A stretch of 14,643 nt of DNA, taken from contig CAZAWA010000055.1 in NCBI GenBank assembly GCA_964488675.1, forward strand, positions 1 to 14,643, written 5' to 3'. A program made the translations under genes and the position numbers. The notes under the pieces are model-generated. The model did no database searches, was not told the origin of the DNA, and saw only the letters and a program-made list of their open reading frames with translations. Positions 13,403-14,643 of this stretch are shown in pieces (the stretch's first letter is position 1; every line of letters starts with the position of its first letter). The stretch comes from QZKY01 sp964488675 (GTDB lineage Bacteria; Pseudomonadota; Gammaproteobacteria; Burkholderiales; Burkholderiaceae_D).

Positions 13403-14317
13403 TTATTGAAAACCGCCAATGCGATTCAGGCCGCCGCTGAGGCTGAGCCAGATGAAGAACGCCCTGCCGACAACATATTTGTCCGGCACAAAGCCCCAGT
13501 AACGGCTGTCAAGACTGTTGTCGCGGTTGTCGCCCATCATGAAGTAATGGCCATCAGGCACCGTGCAAGCGAAACCTTCCGCGTTATACCTGCATGACTC
13601 GTGCATGGGGAAACGATCCGGATTGGGCACAAACGCAGGCGCCGCCTCGTCGTTAAGGATGCCGTGCGTCGTACCGGTCGAATCTTCCTTGAACTGCTTT
13701 GAATACACAAGTCGCTCGCCATCGAGATAATCCGGCAACGGCTGATAGGACGCCGCCTGACCGTTTACCGTCAGGCGTTTGTTGCGATAGACAACCCTGT
13801 CGCCTGGCACACCGACAACCCGCTTGATATAGTCGAGCGAGGTGTCCTTGGGGTACTTGAACACCACAACGTCGCCGCGCCTGGGATCGTTGATTGAAAT
13901 GATTTTGTGGTTGATGACCGGCAGACGAATGCCATAGGTATATTTGTTCACCAGTATCAGATCGCCCGACTGCAGCGTTGGCAGCATCGAGCTCGACGGA
14001 ATTTTGAACGGCTCGAACAGGAAGGACCGCAGAAAGAAGACCGCTGCGATCACCGGAAAGAAGCTGCCGGAATACTCGATCCAGAGCGGCTGTTTCATCA
14101 GGCGCTGCTCCAGTTCGGCGCGACCGTTTGTGTCCGGTTTCACGCCATCTGCCTGCAACTTCGCATTGCGCGCGTCGAACTCGGCCAGCGCCTCGTTCGT
14201 CTTGCGGCGCCGTTGCTTTTCGAAATGGAACACATCAAGGCACCAGACGATGCCGGTGATGATGGTCAGGATGAAGAGGATTAACGCAAAATTTGCCAGG
14301 AGGGCATTCAAACTCAT
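13403..14317 (-). CDS. lepB: Signal peptidase I
   Basis: Inner-membrane serine protease that removes signal peptides from exported preproteins. The 304 residues contain a first membrane helix (about 7-28), a charged cytoplasmic loop, a second helix (about 86-101), then the catalytic region. The nucleophile is Ser110 in KIPSSSMLPTL and the general base Lys165 in DYIKRVVGVPGD; GDNRDNSLDSRYWGFVP closes the conserved set. A Cys pair (SCRYNAEGFAC) in the periplasmic part may form a disulfide. The start at 14317 has an AGGTAG site and forms an ATGA overlap with the expected lepA stop, so translation is normally coupled to lepA. Confidence 0.97.
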   Translation of the reverse strand: MSLNALLANFALILFILTIITGIVWCLDVFHFEKQRRRKTNEALAEFDARNAKLQADGVKPDTNGRAELEQRLMKQPLWIEYSGSFFPVIAAVFFLRSFLFEPFKIPSSSMLPTLQSGDLILVNKYTYGIRLPVINHKIISINDPRRGDVVVFKYPKDTSLDYIKRVVGVPGDRVVYRNKRLTVNGQAASYQPLPDYLDGERLVYSKQFKEDSTGTTHGILNDEAAPAFVPNPDRFPMHESCRYNAEGFACTVPDGHYFMMGDNRDNSLDSRYWGFVPDKYVVGRAFFIWLSLSGGLNRIGGFQ

Positions 14318-14643
14318 TTTTCATCTACCTGCAAAATCGCAAGGAATGCTTCCTGCGGAATCTCGACCGTGCCAACCTGCTTCATGCGCTTTTTGCCGGC
14401 CTTCTGTTTTTCCAGCAGCTTGCGCTTGCGGGTAATGTCGCCGCGTAACACTTCGCCAGAACATTCTTGCGCAGGGCTTTTACATTCTCGCGCGAGATGA
14501 TGTTGGAACCAATCGCCGCCTGAATCGCGACATCGAACATCTGCCGCGGGATCAACTGGCGCATCTTGGCCGCAACCTGACGGCCACGGTACTGGCTGTT
14601 GGCGCGATGCACGATGATCGCCAGCGCGTCTACTTTCTCGCCG
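14314..14643 (-). CDS. lepA: Elongation factor 4 (LepA), 3' end, apparently frameshifted
   Basis: Ribosome-associated GTPase whose C-terminal ~110 codons are in the window. The first part reads in frame as EKVDALAIIVHRANSQYRG, LIPRQMFDVAIQAAIGS and NVKALRKNVLAKCY, typical of LepA. After TAC (about 14445) the frame is lost and runs 20 unrelated codons to a TGA at 14382-14384. The next frame instead continues the normal family ending, GDITRKRKLLEKQ...KKRMKQVGTVEIPQEAFLAILQ, to a TGA at 14314-14316 that overlaps the lepB start. The expected TACGGCGGCGAC reads TACGCGGCGAC, so one G appears to be missing. This is either a sequencing error or a real truncation of the C-terminal domain. Confidence 0.9.
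   Translation of the reverse strand, partial: RRESRRAGDHRASRQQPVPWPSGCGQDAPVDPAADVRCRDSGGDWFQHHLARECKSPAQECSGEVLRGDITRKRKLLEKQKAGKKRMKQVGTVEIPQEAFLAILQVDEK

Overview
The window looks like a betaproteobacterial chromosome segment, most like Burkholderiales and perhaps Oxalobacteraceae. The evidence is the minus-strand order lepA-lepB-DUF4845-rnc-era-recO-pdxJ-acpS-nagZ, followed by uvrC-pgsA-tRNA-Gly-tRNA-Gly-tRNA-Cys, together with GC-rich third codon positions. The genus is inferred from synteny memory, not from a search.

Left end (1-1710) is accessory DNA. It holds the 3' part of a type I restriction (HsdR, EcoEI-like) gene on the plus strand with SF2 helicase motifs and an unusual triple CxxC...CxC cysteine module. 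The gene is probably frameshifted near base 41. It ends in a strong hairpin terminator that runs directly into three perfect-length 20-bp tandem repeats at the border with core DNA.

Middle (1728-4529): sodB (Fe superoxide dismutase, minus) is divergent from a COG1926-type phosphoribosyltransferase (plus). The latter converges, with a 3-bp gap, on arfB (peptidyl-tRNA hydrolase rescue factor, minus). Upstream of arfB lies a secreted ClpP/crotonase-fold-like protein with a recognisable Ser/His pair.

tRNA block (4639-5031): two identical tRNA-Gly(GCC) genes and tRNA-Cys(GCA) on the minus strand. They are served by a promoter with perfect sigma-70 hexamers whose -35 box overlaps the pgsA stop codon. 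A terminator-like hairpin sits between the two tRNA-Gly copies. Upstream are pgsA (phosphatidylglycerophosphate synthase) and uvrC (excision nuclease), as in the enterobacterial uvrC-pgsA-glyW-cysT cluster.

Right half (8011-14643) is one long minus-strand housekeeping run. lepA (elongation factor 4, 3' end) and lepB (signal peptidase I) are followed by a DUF4845 membrane protein, rnc (RNase III), era (ribosome-assembly GTPase), recO (recombination mediator), pdxJ (vitamin B6), acpS (holo-ACP synthase) and nagZ (peptidoglycan recycling). Most junctions are 1- or 4-base start/stop overlaps, implying translational coupling. lepA carries an apparent one-base deletion that scrambles its last ~40 codons. 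With the suspected hsdR frameshift this raises the possibility of sequence error.

No CRISPR array, prophage or complete insertion sequence was seen. I found no convincing new multi-gene system. The best leads are the repeat array at the island border, the cysteine module of HsdR, the ClpP-like secreted protein and the two frameshifts.
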